This document shows positions 23,443 through 39,100 of a stretch of DNA of 64,000 nucleotides, one piece after another. Each line of letters begins with the position of its first letter. Within the stretch, counting starts at the first letter, position 1. Below the pieces are notes generated by a model. It did no database searches. It saw only the letters and a list, made by a program, of their open reading frames with translations, and was not told the origin of the DNA. This stretch comes from Glandiceps talaboti (taxonomy: Eukaryota; Hemichordata; Enteropneusta; Spengelidae), in NCBI RefSeq assembly GCF_964340395.1, contig NC_135552.1, positions 27,562,181-27,626,180 on the forward strand. The letters run 5' to 3'. A program made the translations under genes and the position numbers.

Positions 23443-26400
23443 GTAAATACAGTACAATTCATGGGTTTTGTGGACAAAGGTTGAACAAGGGAACTGCCAT
23501 AGTTTAGGAGGGTCCATCAACTGTATTACACAGGTCAAAGGTCAGCAAAACCCATATCCAAATGGTAAAGGGGTTATCATATACTAATACCCTATGTGGT
23601 GGCATGGAAACATCATTTTAAATACATAACCACACAAATTGGTTAGGAAATGTTATTTCATGCACAAAAACATAAAGATATCAAGATAAAATCAAACGCA
23701 AATCACTCAAAGAATGGAATGGAGAGCGTCACGCCATATTTGGGCAAAGTGTGCCAAGAAGTGACTAATATAGTAAATTATTGCAAATGGTTGATGTGCT
23801 CTCAATTGAATTACATTGGAAGTGATACTGGGTAGATGATAATGTAAAATGTAATATATTGTTTCATTCCTCTGAATTTGACTAGGCTATTTATTTCTTG
23901 ACTTTAATAGAGCAATCCAAATATTTCAATCAAGTCTCTCCGTCTTCTTCAGCTTTTACCTGTCCATGGTGGCCACTAACAGTTAATATCTGATGTTGAC
24001 ACTCTCAGAGATTTTGTCAAAATATTCAGATAGAGGAATTTGTTGCTCACAGACTGAATTAACTATTTACTTTGATAGATATTTGATATCAAGTCGTTTA
24101 CACAAAACAATCTGTATTAAATATATAAAGTTTAAAACATGGCTTTTGATCAATGGCTGGAAGTCTGAGATACAAATGTACTGGTACACTTGGATTTGTC
24201 CTGGACACACACCTACACTCACTTTACATGTGGATGTATGTAGGTATGTATGTCAATGGTAGTTATTAGAGAGGTTTAGATACACGTTTGAACGCCTACA
24301 TGTACGGGAGCATTATCATGCAGGTGTACACATAATAACACATACAAAGTTGTGTTTAGTTACGCGTTCTGAACACAAACGTGAAAGACATTGGAATGTG
24401 CACGGGCGTGTTGCCAATTCTGTCCAAAAGGCCACACACTTGACTTTGTTTTCTAAACATGTCAGTATTTTTGCCATTTTTCCCGCAAATACCCAAATGA
24501 AAAACCAAACAATTAGTTTACAGTTATTCTTCCGAACTTTGATATAAAAAATATGACGTATAAATGACAAAAACTTAACGCATATTTAATGTTACACGTA
24601 GACCACATTTTGATTTAGCATCATCTGATACAGAACGTGTAGTTTGCTTCAAATCATGTGACTATGATGCTACGCGTATAGAACACACGTAAATGTGTGC
24701 AACTAAACCTCTCTATTTACCAGTTTATGTAACGGTACACTACCCTGCCATAAATCCCCATTCTTCCAATCATTTTCTTTTTTGAGTAACTTTTTTAGAT
24801 TCCAGGCTGGAACATTTTATCGGGTACAGAGCAGTGCTTCTTGTCAGTAGTCAAGATTTGCTTTACCTCAAACCATTACAATATTTCCATCTGTGTCTAT
24901 GTTTACAGAGTCGTATGTATGTGCCATACAGGAAGCTGAGGGGATGTTGGAGCTGCTACATGATATGTGTAAAATGGGTGGCGCTATGCACAGTGTTATG
25001 ACCAGAGCTTTGACCAACCCACAACTTTATAAGAACTTAACAGACAGTAAGAACAAATAAAAACTCTCTCAATGTAACCACTACAAAACAATAAACATTA
25101 CAAAAACTTTACAAATAATGGTGATGATTCCGATATGCTATTTCCAGAAAGACAAAAGATATTATAGTTTGGCCACTAGGAGTGCTGTTCAGAATCAACT
25201 TTTGGACCAGGAGTGCTGGCCACTTTGTAAAAATCAGCTTTGCGTTTCCCAGTATTTCATGGCAAAATTGGTGGCAATCTCAATCGGTCAAAATATTCTG
25301 CTACTTTTGTTTTGATTATGTCATTTCAAGACTAGTTCAGTTCAAGAATCACTTTCTGATTGGGTGTGCATCAAGCTAACTCAGTGCTTACTCTTGGCTG
25401 CTACTAATACCACAACATGATGTACTATGTAAATACCTGCACCAACTTGATGTAAACACCATAATTCTGGAGCTACATAGATATTGTCTTTTCTGCTAGA
25501 CCAGTCAGAAAATAACTATGGAGCTACATAGATATTGTCTTTTCTGCTAGACCAGTCAGAAAATAACTCTAGAGTTACATAGATATTGTCTTTTATTCTA
25601 GACCAGTCAGAAAATAACTATGGAGCTACATAGATATTGTCTTTTATGCTAGACCAGTCAGAAAATAACTCTGGAGCTACATAGATATTGTCTTTTATTC
25701 TAGACCAGTCAGAAAATAATTCTGGAGCTACATAGATATTGTCTTTTATTCTAGACCAGTCAGAAAATAACTATGGAGCTACATAGATATTGTCTTTTAT
25801 TCTAGACCAGTCAGAAAATAACTATGGAGCTACATAGATATTGTCTTTTATGCTAGACCAGTCAGAAAATAACTCTGGAGCTACATAGATATTGTCTTTT
25901 ATTCTAGACCAGTCAGAAAATAATTCTGGAGCTACATAGATATTGTCTTTTATTCTAGACCAGTCAGAAAATAACTATGGAGCTACATAGATATTGTCTT
26001 TTATTCTAGACCAGTCAGAAAATAATTCTGGAGCTACATAGATATTGTCTTTTATTCTAGACCAGTCAGAAAATAACTATGGAGCTACATAGATATTGTC
26101 TTTTATTCTAGACCAGTCAGAAAATAACTCTGGAGCTACATAGATATTGTCTTTTATTCTAGACCAGTCAGAAAATAATTCTGGAGCTACATAGATATTG
26201 TCTTTTATTCTAGACCAGTCAGAAAATAACTATGGAGCTACATAGATATTGTCTTTTATTCTAGACCAGTCAGAAAATAACTATGGAGCTACATAGATAT
26301 TGTCTTTTATTCTAGACCAGTCAGAAAATAACTCTGGAGCTACATAGATATTGTCTTTTATTCTAGACCAGTCAGAAAACAACTATGGAGCTACATAGAT

Positions 26401-28471
26401 ATTGTCTTTTATTCTAGACCAGTCAGAAAATAACTCTAGAGTTACATAGATATTGTCTTTTATTCTAGACCAGTCAGAAAATAACTCTGGAGTTACATAG
26501 ATATTGTCTTTTATTCTAGACCAGTCAGAAAATAACTCTGGAGCTACATAGATATTGTCTTTTATTCTAGACCAGTCAGAAAATAACTATGGAGCTACAT
26601 AGATATTGTCTTTTATTCTAGACCAGTCAGAAAATAACTCTGGAGCTACATAGATATTGTCTTTTATTCTAGACCAGTCAGAAAATAACTATGGAGCTAC
26701 ATAGATATTGTCTTTTATGCTAGACCAGTCAGAAAACAACTATGGAGCTACATAGATATTGTCTTTTATTCTAGACCAGTCAGAAAATAACTCTAGAGTT
26801 ACATAGATATTGTCTTTTATTCTAGACCAGTCAGAAAATAACTCTGGAGTTACATAGATATTGTCTTTTATTCTAGACCAGTCAGAAAATAACTCTGGAG
26901 CTACATAGATATTGTCTTTTATTCTAGACCAGTCAGAAAATAACTCTAGAGTTACATAGATATTGTCTTTTATTCTAGACCAGTCAGAAAACAACTATGG
27001 AGCTACATAGATATTGTCTTTTATTCTAGACCAGTCAGAAAATAACTCTAGAGTTACATAGATATTGTCTTTTATTCTAGACCAGTCAGAAAATAACTCT
27101 GGAGTTACATAGATATTGTCTTTTATTCTAGACCAGTCAGAAAATAACTCTGGAGCTACATAGATATTGTCTTTTATGTTAGACCAGTCAGAAAACAACT
27201 CGTCACCTGTACTATAAGACTGAAAGTAGTGAGCAATTTGGTTTTGAAGAATATCTATGTATTGATTTTACGGTTTCATCAGTCGATTGATGTATGCTTA
27301 TTTTACTAGAAATTTATCACCAAGCACAATCCGTTTTACCTGTATAGCTTTGAAATATTTACACCTGATGCTGGGTCAGTGTAATGGAATGAAAATTCCC
27401 AGAAAGCTAGTTTCACTTGATGAAGTTTTACAGTAAGTTTTCTTTCCTTTAATGTGTTATTTGTAACTCTGTTCCAGTATCAAACACTGTCAGGAGATAT
27501 AAAGTTGAGAAAGGAAAGAAGCCATATGCAGAGACAAGTGAAGAGAATTACCTTGTGCCATTAAGAAGCATGGAAGTACCAAGTAATATACCAAGACACT
27601 TGAAAGGTGAATATATATAGCCACTAAATCATTGGTCAGTTTATACATTTGAATGAGAGTGTAGTAGTAATTATGGTACATATTTATGATAAAGTTTATA
27701 TGGTGGAATTATCAAGATGGTCAAATGGTTAGTCTAGCTGCTAGACACTGATGAAGGGTGTATATCGCTGAAGGCTCTGTTGAGGGTGCCCAACCAGAGA
27801 GACTGAAGGCTCTGTTGAGGGTGCCCAACCAGAGAGACTGAAGGCTCTGTTGAGGGTGCCCAACCAGAGAGACTGAAGGCTCTGTTGAGGGTGCCCAACC
27901 AGAGAGACTGAAGGCTCTGTGATCACAATTTGGCTTTTAATAGGCAGCCTTCCAAAGGATAGATCTGAAGTCTTATTACAAGACTATCAAATGGTTGGAT
28001 TAGGTTCACATAGAAAATGTTATCATTGACATCACAAGGCAGACTACTTTGAGTTATATCATTACAATTAATGATTCCTACACATACCTTACAGGAGATA
28101 TTCATATCAAATCTAAACCAAGTGGTGCTTATTTAGGATGATTTTTTTTTGACAAATTTAGAAATCCAGGTGTCCAATCTTTAATTATTAAAAGCCAATC
28201 TCTTTCACTTGCCTATTCTGTTACAGATTGTCCAGCATTACAGAGTAAAATTGTACACAAAACTTTCATAGAAGAACTGGTTTTCTGGTCTGTAAAGTAT
28301 GAATTTCCACAGAAGATAGTCACTTTATTACTCAGTATGCTTCCATTCAATGATTATAAGGTAAGGATTAAATATTTGAAATATCACATTGATTTCATTA
28401 TTCTAAAATAATGTCTATCTTCATTGTAAACCCACTGTTATAAATCACAAATCACTTGATCCTAACCAGAT

Positions 28472-28549
<78 letters not shown>

Positions 28550-31500
28550 TCATACATGCATGTAGCGTGTCTGAATCATTGTCTTACCATTTTATTGTCT
28601 TCATCAGGAGCCATTCACCAGAGCCTTTGTTCAACACTACAGTCGGGTATCAATGGCATTAACTAACACAGAACACCCAGACACATTGTCAAACCGAGTG
28701 GTTCATATCAGTGTTCAGCTGTTCAGTAATGAATTACTAGCAGTTAAGATGACAGATGAAATGCAGTTATTACATGTCATGGTTATATCATTGTTGAATA
28801 TGATTGAAAATATACTTCTACCAAGTACTATAGGAGGTATGTTTAGTGTATTACTGTAATGGAACATTTTTGTGGCCCCAGCCCCCTCCCCTCACCTCAC
28901 CATATACTTGACTTTCAATTTGCAGCCACCAACTGAAGTGTGGGTCACACAAAATCACTGTTCGTTGGAAATTTCTACCATTTGTCTGTAATTCTGTACC
29001 CACTTTTTTACACAGAGTAAAAAAAAGTAACTCATGGAAATATTTCTAAACAGCACTTCAGTATTTGAATGATTTTCCATTGTATGGTACTATAGTACAT
29101 CATATTCCGGTTATTATATGGTATAGTTTGGCCACTGGGGGCGCTATTCAGTAACCTTCATAATGCAAAATGTAACCCTGATTTTCCCTCATTTTGAGTG
29201 CCCTCTTGCAAGGCTAAAGTAGTTAACTTTATATGGAATATGGCATATTGAACCAGAACAGACTTTCATTTTGTAGATCACAGTTACTACTTACAGCTAT
29301 AATTTTATGTATGTTTTCATTTTCTGACAGAACCAGATCAGAATTTTCACATGGTTGTTAACTGTTCCCATCGTACCTTAGTCCTGAATTGCTACTGGCC
29401 TATTGTCAGTGATTTTATCAATGTACTATCACACAAGGCAATCGCTGAGAGGTTTCTTAAAGATCATACGCTTCTCAAATACTGGATGGTCTTTCTCTCT
29501 TATTTTTCTGGTAAGTATGTTCAACTTGTAGATGTTTCTTCTGGTATTATTTATTTTGACCTTGACCTTGACCTTTGTAGTCAAATGTCAAAACCAATCC
29601 TTTTTTAAAGGTGATTCAAAATGCTCACATTCACTATTGCTATTTTGCTAGACGACATGTTTGTGAAACGTATTCTGGTTTTAAAACTTTAAAAAAATGT
29701 CTGCAAACACCTTAAAATGACCTTTTTTCAGTCAGTTACCTTTGGATTTACTTCAAGAGTTTTTGGGTGCATGTGACTATAGCTGCTTTCTTTAAAATTG
29801 TGTACATGTACATAGATAACATTAGACGCACAAATTGTCTTGAAAGTCATTGCCAAACATTTGTAACTTTTGACTGAAGGATGGCCATATTTGTCTCAAA
29901 AAATAAACTTGAGTATACAACCTGGGGTCTATGCCTTAGTCAACCCAGCTGTATAATTAGGGACCTGGTAGGATAGAGGTTGCAATGTGAATGCTTTAAT
30001 CCTATGTGCTTATAAATGCTGCCATGGATCGTATGCTCCCAGGGAGTTGAGGAAGTATAAAGGGCCGTTGTGCCGTTCTGATCCGAGCAAGGTGTAATAA
30101 TTGTAAAGAGCTTTTAGCACAGAGTGGGAAAGTAGTATATATTATAAAAACCAACATTATTACATTATTATGTCTATGTCTTTGATGATTGAACCTTTTT
30201 TGTTTTCTTGAAGTATTGATTTACCAGTAATTAGCTGCATTCAGTAGATGTCCTTTGTCGTTGTGTACAAGATGCCCACAAACACACCACACTTTCAAAG
30301 TACCTGCCCATAACCTGAGTGTTGGAAATAATTCTTTGACCAAAATAACATTTGCTGTGTTGTTACTTTTACTAGCCATGAATCTGAACATACGAGAACT
30401 GACCCAACATGTGGAATTTGAACCTAATACATACTATGCTGCATTTTCTACTGAACTTGAAGCTTGTGCTGCTCCAATGTGGCAGATGATATCACATTGT
30501 AAGACAAAGGTAAGAACATGTCAGTGTTCATCATGTTGTGATTTCAAGGGAAACAAAGGCGTTGATGAAATGCTGCAAGATAAAACCAGCCCCACTTTTG
30601 TCAAACTGTGATGTATCCAAGTGATGATTACTATTACGAGACTTTTCTGTAGATATTCAAGTCAGTAAAACATAGCATGGTAACTATAGAAACAGAAAAC
30701 AGATATTTTGTCAAACCAGTCATTACAACAGATAAAACATTTGTCATGTGTAACTTCAAGTGAGATATTGGCCATGTCTTCAAAACTGACGAGTGTTGGT
30801 AATTTAGTTTGTGATTGGTGAAGTACCTAGCAGCTTGTCTGGTATCACTGTAGTTCACAGTTTGTGATTGGTGAGGTAACTGGCAGCTTGTCTGGTACCA
30901 CTCATGTACGATCTTGGGTAAATCATTGTACATGATAGGAGCATAGTTTTAAACTTTTCAAACCTTCTTAATTTTCAGGAATCTATCAAACTGACGTCAT
31001 CACTGTTAGAAGTTTGTAAAACCCATTTACAGGACTGGTTTGATGCACTCAATGTGTCTGATAACCCAAACCCATTCCAGATATCCTTCCACCTTCCTCT
31101 TCACAGATATTTTTCAGTATTCTTGAGCCAGGTCAGTGCTAATTTCTTACAAGTAGAGTTTATAGCAGTTTTGTTGAAAGACTCTTTACTGAAGAAGATA
31201 TTTAAGTAGTTTGTATGGGGTTCTGAGGTCTAACTAAAAGAATTTAGTTTTTTTATCCTACATTGAACTAAGATCCAAAGTCAAAGAGAAATAATGGTGA
31301 CTGGATATTCAGTTATAATGATGTTGCATAGACTACTTTTAGACAAAATGATGGTCTTGGTTGTAATAGTTGTTGTCTGATTGTCCCAGGCTATCCGGAA
31401 ACAAGACGCCAAAATTTCACAGTTTGAAATGACTGAAGACTTCCTTAAGAAACTGATGGTACATCCACTGGCCATACAGGTAAGTTAACAAACAGCTTCA

Positions 31501-32772
31501 TATATTTTGCACAATAAGTAACCATAGAAACAGTTATTATCCATTACCTGGTACTTACAGGCTGTGTCAATTACATAAATAAAAGATGTAAGATGGGTAC
31601 TTGATTTTGGTGTAGTATTGGTTTCACTTCATATTTTGGTGTAGTATTGGTTTCACTTCATATTAACATGAATAAAAGAATTTATTTAGAACCAACCTTT
31701 TCATTTGTTATCAAACTCTGATATTGATGTTTATATTTTGTCAAGGTTGCCAATTGTGAAATTCATGCCGGTATGTGGGTACGTAATGGACTTCAAATCC
31801 GGGGTCAAGCCATGACCTATGTACAGAGTCATTTCTGTAATTCTATGGTTGATCCAGATCTCTTCCTACTCCAGGTAAGTTATCATACAAATATGAACCT
31901 TGTGGGTGATAAGTACTGCTAGCTGCTTAGATAAGTTATCATACAGATTTGAACCTTGTAGAGTTGATAACTGCTGTTTTAATTTCCTTCTATATTTATT
32001 CAAAGAGATTTTTAGGGATGAGTTAATGATGTACAGACCAGTTTTGAATTTTGAAATGGCAATTTGAATTGTTTAATCCGTCAAAATGAATGACTTTATG
32101 TTAATACATTCTTATTCTTTACATTGCTGTTATACAAGTTTGTATATCATGTCTCTATAAATAATATGTATAATCATCAATTCCACAATGTTTTATTCTC
32201 TTTTCATAGTTGTGTGGATCTCAGTTAGACCCAGACTACTTCATTCATAAGTTATTTGATAGGTTCTCTGTCATGGATTGGTTGACTATTGCACCAAAAC
32301 ATAAAAACTGTCATCTCGATGAAGACAAAGAACTTCCCATGTTAGAGGGCGCACTAACACTTTTACTTATGAGTATCAACTGCAGACAGCACCTAGGTAA
32401 GGTCTTTAAAATGGAAGATAGAAAAGAGACTGTTATTTTGTTGTTCCACTGTTCATTGGCATTTATATCTGGAAGACTTTAAGCCTCACTATATCAGTTG
32501 TTGTGTTGTTTGTTGAATAAGAAGTCAGAAAACATGTGAACAAGATTTATTAGTTTTCATGATGCCAACACACTTCAGATACATGCATGCATACATACAT
32601 ACATACATACATACATACATACATACATACATACATACATACATACATACATACATACATACATACATACATACATACATACATACATACATACATACAT
32701 ACATACATACATACATACATACATACATACATACATACACACATACACAGACAGACAGACACACACACACAC

Positions 32773-32815
<43 letters not shown>

Positions 32816-32932
32816 CATGCATATGTACATACATATGTAGTCTGTCTGTAGCTGTGTGAATAAAGTGCATATATTGTACATGTATGTATCCACAGACAAA
32901 CACATACATACATACATACATACATACATACA

Positions 32933-32966
<34 letters not shown>

Positions 32967-33136
32967 CATGCATATATACATACACACACACATACATACA
33001 TACATACATACATACATACATACATACACACATACACACATACACACATACATACATACATACATACATACATACATACATACATACATACATACATACA
33101 TACAAACATACATGCATGCATGCATGCATGCATGCA

Positions 33137-33168
<32 letters not shown>

Positions 33169-36100
33169 CACACATACATACGTACGTACATACATACATA
33201 CATACATACATACATACATACACACAGTAACTGATAATGTTTGAGAACATTATATATTAGAAATCAGTCTATTTTGTCAATAACACAAGCTTTAATGCGA
33301 TGTACTTTTATTTGTAAACATAAAATTTAAGGAGTACTTTCTGTAACTGACCATTTTCACTGAGAACAATTTGTCAAAAAGTGTATGATTGTGGTAAAAT
33401 CTACAGTATTGTACTAAAACTGTCCTGATGGTAAAAGATAAAACCTTTCCTCCCTCCTCCTTCTCCAACTCTACCTCCTCCTTCTCATCCAACTCTACCT
33501 CCTTCTCCACCTCTACCTCCTTCTCCACCTCTACCTCCACCTGTACCTCCTTCTCCACCTCTACCTCCTTCTCCACCTGTACCTCCTTCTCCACCTCTAC
33601 CTCCACCTGTACCTCCTTCTCCACCTCTACCTCCTTCTCCACCTGTACCTCCTTCTCCACCTCTACCTCCACCTGTACCTCCTTCTCCACTTCTACCTCC
33701 ACCTCTACCTCCTTCTCCACCTGTACCTCCTTCTCCACCTGTACCTCCTTCTCCACCTCTACCTCCTTCTCCACCTCTACCTCCACCTGTACCTCCTTCT
33801 CCACCTTTACCTCCACCTGTACCTCCTTCTCCACCTCTACCTCCACCTGTACCTCCTTCTCCACCTCTACCTCCTTCTCCACCTGTACCTCCTTCTCCAC
33901 CTCTACCTCCTTCTCCACCTGTACCTCCTTCTCCACCTCTACCTCCACCTGTACCTCCTTCTCCACCTCTACCTCCTTCTCCACCTGTACCTCCTTCTCC
34001 ACCTCTACCTCCACCTGTACCTCCTTCTCCACCTCTACCTCCACCTCTACCTCCTTCTCCACCTGTACCTCCTTCTCCACCTCTACCTCCACCTGTACCT
34101 CCTTCTCCACCTCTACCTCCTTCTCCACCTCTACCTCCACCTGTACCTCCTTCTCCACCTGTACCTCCTTCTCCACCTCTACCTCCACCTGTACCTCCTT
34201 CTCCACCTCTACCTCCACCTCTACCTCCTTCTCCACCTCTACCTCCACCTGTACCTCCTTCTCCACCTGTACCTCCTCCTCCAACTTTACCTCCTTCTCC
34301 ACCTCTACCTCCTCCTTCTCCTCCACCTCTACCTCCTTCTCCTTCTCCTCCACCTCTACCTCCTCCACCTCTACCTCCTTTTCCACCTGTACCTCCTTCT
34401 CCTCCAACTCTATCTCCTCCTTCTCCTCCAATTCTACCTCCTTCTCCACCTCTACCTCCTTCTCCTCCCATAGCTACCACCTCTACCTCCTTCTCCACCT
34501 CTACCTCCTCCTCTACCTCCACCTGTACCTCTACCTCCTCCCATGGCTACCAGAAATGCTATGAAAACCTACATTTAGATACTGAATATATTTATCTACA
34601 TGTCTTTACAGGTATATCAGACAAAGAGATTTTACAGACAGAGTTAGTGACTCAGTTATGTGCCAATGATAGAACACACAGTCAGCTGATTGACTTAGTA
34701 CCGGACAAGACTGGCCTTACAGGACCTGGAAAAGACTTTGAAAGTATTCTCAAACAGGTACAATAGCTAGATACTGACTTTGAACATGTTTTCCAAGATG
34801 TAGAGATCAGGGTATTGGTGATATGGCTTTGGAAGTCTATTCAAATCGAAATATGTTTTCCATATAAGAATTTCATGGATTCTGGGTTCATAGTTAAAAA
34901 TAAACACTTTTACTCACAGAAGCGTAAACAAAAAAAGTTTGACAGTGAATCCAAAATTGTTCACGGACATATCAGGAGTGTACTAAAACAATGTGGGATT
35001 TTAAACCAAAAGATTTTTTTTTGGTTTTGAACTTCTAATGTTTGAAGGCACTCAGACCATCTTTGACTTTGGGTGATACTTTGCATTTTGTAACCATATT
35101 CTCTGGTTAAAGTCTCTTTCCGACCAAGCTAGCATTGTGCCAACTCATTTACTAACACCAGACTGACGCTAACTCCTCACTACTAGTGTAGCTGCGAGAC
35201 CCCTTTAGCTATTCTGCTTACTGTAAAGATGACCAAAGGTTGCCACTGAGGGCGGCGTTAGGTACTCCTTAACTGTGTTTGTTCAGCACCCCCAAAGTAC
35301 AGATCCAAGGTCTAACTACAAGACTAACTCCTCACCAGCATGTGTTAGTAATTGGAAAGATTAATACCTGCACTGACCTGATATTAAAACAAGACTAATC
35401 CAGTGTTAATATCAGACTAACAAATCAAAAATTAAAACTACGTATACTTAATACTGTCATAAATCAGTGATTTTGTCTGTCATCAACTGCTTGTACAGTA
35501 CTTTCCATACCTATTCTTGTCATCCCATAGGTTGCTGATTACAAAGAACCTGTGTTTGAGTCTGGTGCAATGCAGCAAGGCATGTACACACCCAAGGCAG
35601 AAGTATGGGCCAATCATTACGACCCTTTACATGTCATCCTTAGAGCTGTACATAAACGAGACATTCAAAGTGCAATGGACAGATATACAACTTAGTAAGT
35701 ATGGGCCAGGCATTTCAACCCTTTACAGGGCATAGTTACAGCTGTACATAAAACGAGACATTCAAAGTGCAATGGACAGATATACAACTTAGTAAGTATG
35801 GGCCAGGTATAATTTCAACCTTTACAGGGCATAGTTACAGCTGTACATAAAACGAGACATTCAAAGTGCAATGGACAGATATACAAATTTCATAAGTGTG
35901 GGCCAGGCATTAGTTATGTCAAATTTTCAAAAAAATTCTCAAAAATTCTTGTAACTTTCTCCATCCAGCATTAAGAATTCCAATAAATTCAGTGGAACAG
36001 CATCACCATGGCCTCCTTACCAACCATTGAAGCCAGTTCACAAAGAGTTTGCTGCATTGAGAAGACTTTTACACTGCAAGACACTACATGGTATTATATT

Positions 36101-39100
36101 TACAATATTATACAAGGTAGGTATATAATCACACACATGTGTTACCAGTATTCGGTATTATTAGTGAAATTAGATTTGGCTTATTTTGCAAAATGACAGT
36201 GTCTTTATATCGCATATCCTGCTATCTGCAAAGCATCAAAAATGACAGTGTCTTTATATCACATACCCAGCTATCTGCAAAGCATCAAAAATGACAGTGT
36301 CTTTATATCACATACCCAGCTATCTGCAAAGCATCAAAAATGACAGTGTCTTTATATCACATACCCAGCTAGCTGCAAAGCATCAAAAATGACAGTGTCT
36401 TTATATCACATACCCAGCTATCTGCAAAGCATCAAAAATGACAGTGTCTTTATATCACATACCCAGCTATCTGCAAAGCATCAGTAATTATGTAATTCAA
36501 ACAGCAATGATGCAGTCCTTCGTAAGTTGATAACTAAGAACTCTTAATCATAGTGTTTTGAAACAGCCTGTGTGGGTTGCAAACTAATTTGTTATGGATT
36601 AGTGCAACAGTGTAATGACTAAAGAACTGGAAACCGGCGTGTCTTAAAAAGAATGGATGAATTTGACAATGACACAAAATGACACAACTGGTTCCAATAA
36701 TTGTTAATTGTAACAGTTGTGTCATCTTTCATCATTGCCAAAATTGGAAACTAGACAGAAATTCCAGCTGTTTTTTATACTCCATTACCAAAACCTTTTA
36801 ATGTAGTGCAATGTATATTCATACTGACATGGCTGTTTTGAGCAGGTGATAAAGTCTAATACTGTATTTAATTGTTTCCTACTTTTTTTTTTATCACCAG
36901 TCATTCCAAAGTAAATCTGTATCAGAACCACCCATCTATCTGGGACTGCAATTACTGGACATGGCAGTTGACTGCCCTAATTTTGGACAGAGAAAGGTAA
37001 ATTCTACTCTAAATTCATATATCTTGATGATATACTCATTTTTTTTGTTAATGTCTTTTAAAAATATGTTTATTTGGATACATGCAAAGTAAAGGTAACA
37101 CAACAAAAGAAACAGAAATATCCAAAATACATATAGACTAAGAAGTAGTTGGTTAAATCACATTTGACCAAAATAAACTCAGTCTACAAAGTCGGTAAAT
37201 GGAGACAACTTTCTGTGATTAAAAAAAGACCAACATTGTACAACATCTTACATGTAAATGGTTGTCAGTCTATTGGTATGTGTAGTGCTGGTAGTAGGCA
37301 GTACAAATGAAGCATTCAATTTGCTAGAATAAGTACTTACTAGTAGTACATTTTACTAGTACACTGCACATACATTGCTGTCCTTTGGAAATATAAACAT
37401 ATATATCTGTTATTACATATTTGTACTTTGTACATCGGACGATTCCATTATAACTAAGTAATTTTGTTCATAACACTTCAGAGAACAGAAGCAATGGATA
37501 GAGTTCTTGATAAAGAATTTGAAGACTGGTTTGCATCTAATTATATTTTACCAAATCTAAGACATACAATCCAAGAAGTGGTCGTACCTAAACATGTAGA
37601 ACAAAGATTTAGAGTGGTAAGTGTAAGAATAGTTTTATCTGAAAAGAACTTGATCTTAGAACTCATTTAGCAAAGTTGTGATAATTTTGACTTGTATCTA
37701 CTGAGAAAAACAGGTTTTTTTTGCAGTGCTATAGAAATTTTTTGTCTTGAATAAAAGATTGATCCTATGTTAATCTGTATGACACCACTGATGAAATAAA
37801 GAGTGTGAGATTCAAACTTTGTGCTTTGAAGACCTACTTCAGATTAAGATTAAATTCTGGGTAGGAAAAGTGGTTATTTGGCAGAGCTATAGAAAAAAAG
37901 GTTGGTCCTGAATATAAGAATAATTCCATGTAATGCTTATGGCTTCACTGATAAGATAACGCTTAGATGAGAACCTTGGATTGAATCTCTGGCCTTTATG
38001 AAGCCTGATCAAGGAGTGCTATCCACTTGTTTATAAATGTATGAATTACTCTTCTACAGGCAAGTGCTACAGCCAATGCTGACCACTTACTAAATTCACT
38101 ACTCAATGATGAAGTGTTTGTCCTAGTATCATCAGCTGGTCTACTTGCTGGTGGAGCTGGTTTTATGACAGATGCCCTCACACCAGGTAATCAGGGTGGT
38201 GTCACAACCCAAGACACAGGTGATGACGGTAGTGATGTCAGTGATGATGACAGTATGGACACCAGTGATGCAGACACAACAGCCAGTCAGAGTACAACAT
38301 CACTGACAGCAACCACTCCAGTTCCAACATCAGTGCAAGCCCCAGCACCCACCCCTATACAACAACAGTCGCCATCTCACAGCATAGTCCCAGGAGCCAT
38401 ACCAAAGACTCCAAGATCAACTTCTAGAACTAGCAGTAATGCAGTCACTCCACCAATGACAGAGGTCATAGAGGTCAATGAAAGCATCCTTAGCTTACTG
38501 GTTAAATTACATTCTAAACTGTCAGGGAAGGAAAATTCATACAAACCCCCATCCAAACAAACTAAAGACAAAATTGAGAGTATGAGAGTTGGTGATGGAG
38601 CATATTACATCAAACTATTCCTTGACAAAGTGTCAAATCTGAGTCCAGAGTGCAATAAATACCTAGAAGGAATTTGTCATGTACACGAGGATCAAGTTGA
38701 TGCTGATAGTACAGAAAAGGACTCCATTGCTGAAAGGTGAGATCACATGTTAAGTTTGGCTCAAACAATGGAAATTGTTCTTTATGTATAAGCTTATCTA
38801 TATTTTGTTAAATTTAGAATAGTCACATTGCAACCTCTATCCTACCAAACCTCTATCCTACCAGTCCCCAGTTGTAATGCTTTGTTGACTTAGACACAAT
38901 TGTGGTTCAAATCTCACCCAAGGCCTGAAGACATTCACAAACAAATGACAGTGGCAAGGCTTGATTGAACCTGCATCTTGTAGATTCCAAGCTAGTCACA
39001 CTAATCATTCAATCATCATCACTTCACATTGTACAATGTATGTAATACAGTTTTCATGTCCATGGACACCATACTCATTTGTGAAAAAATCCATGTAGTT

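Noticed and set aside
26740-27198. Antisense frames encoding a 17-aa repeat
   Set aside because: Product of the 51-bp minisatellite; no start, promoter or domain.
32525-33250. Open frames with MYVCMYVC or HTYIHTYI repeats
   Set aside because: Translation of the (CATA)n microsatellite.
33292-34564. Three long overlapping open frames (345-385 aa) on both strands
   Set aside because: They arise from a minisatellite of 6-bp modules without stop codons, entirely inside UBR3 intron 12, with no splice or start context.
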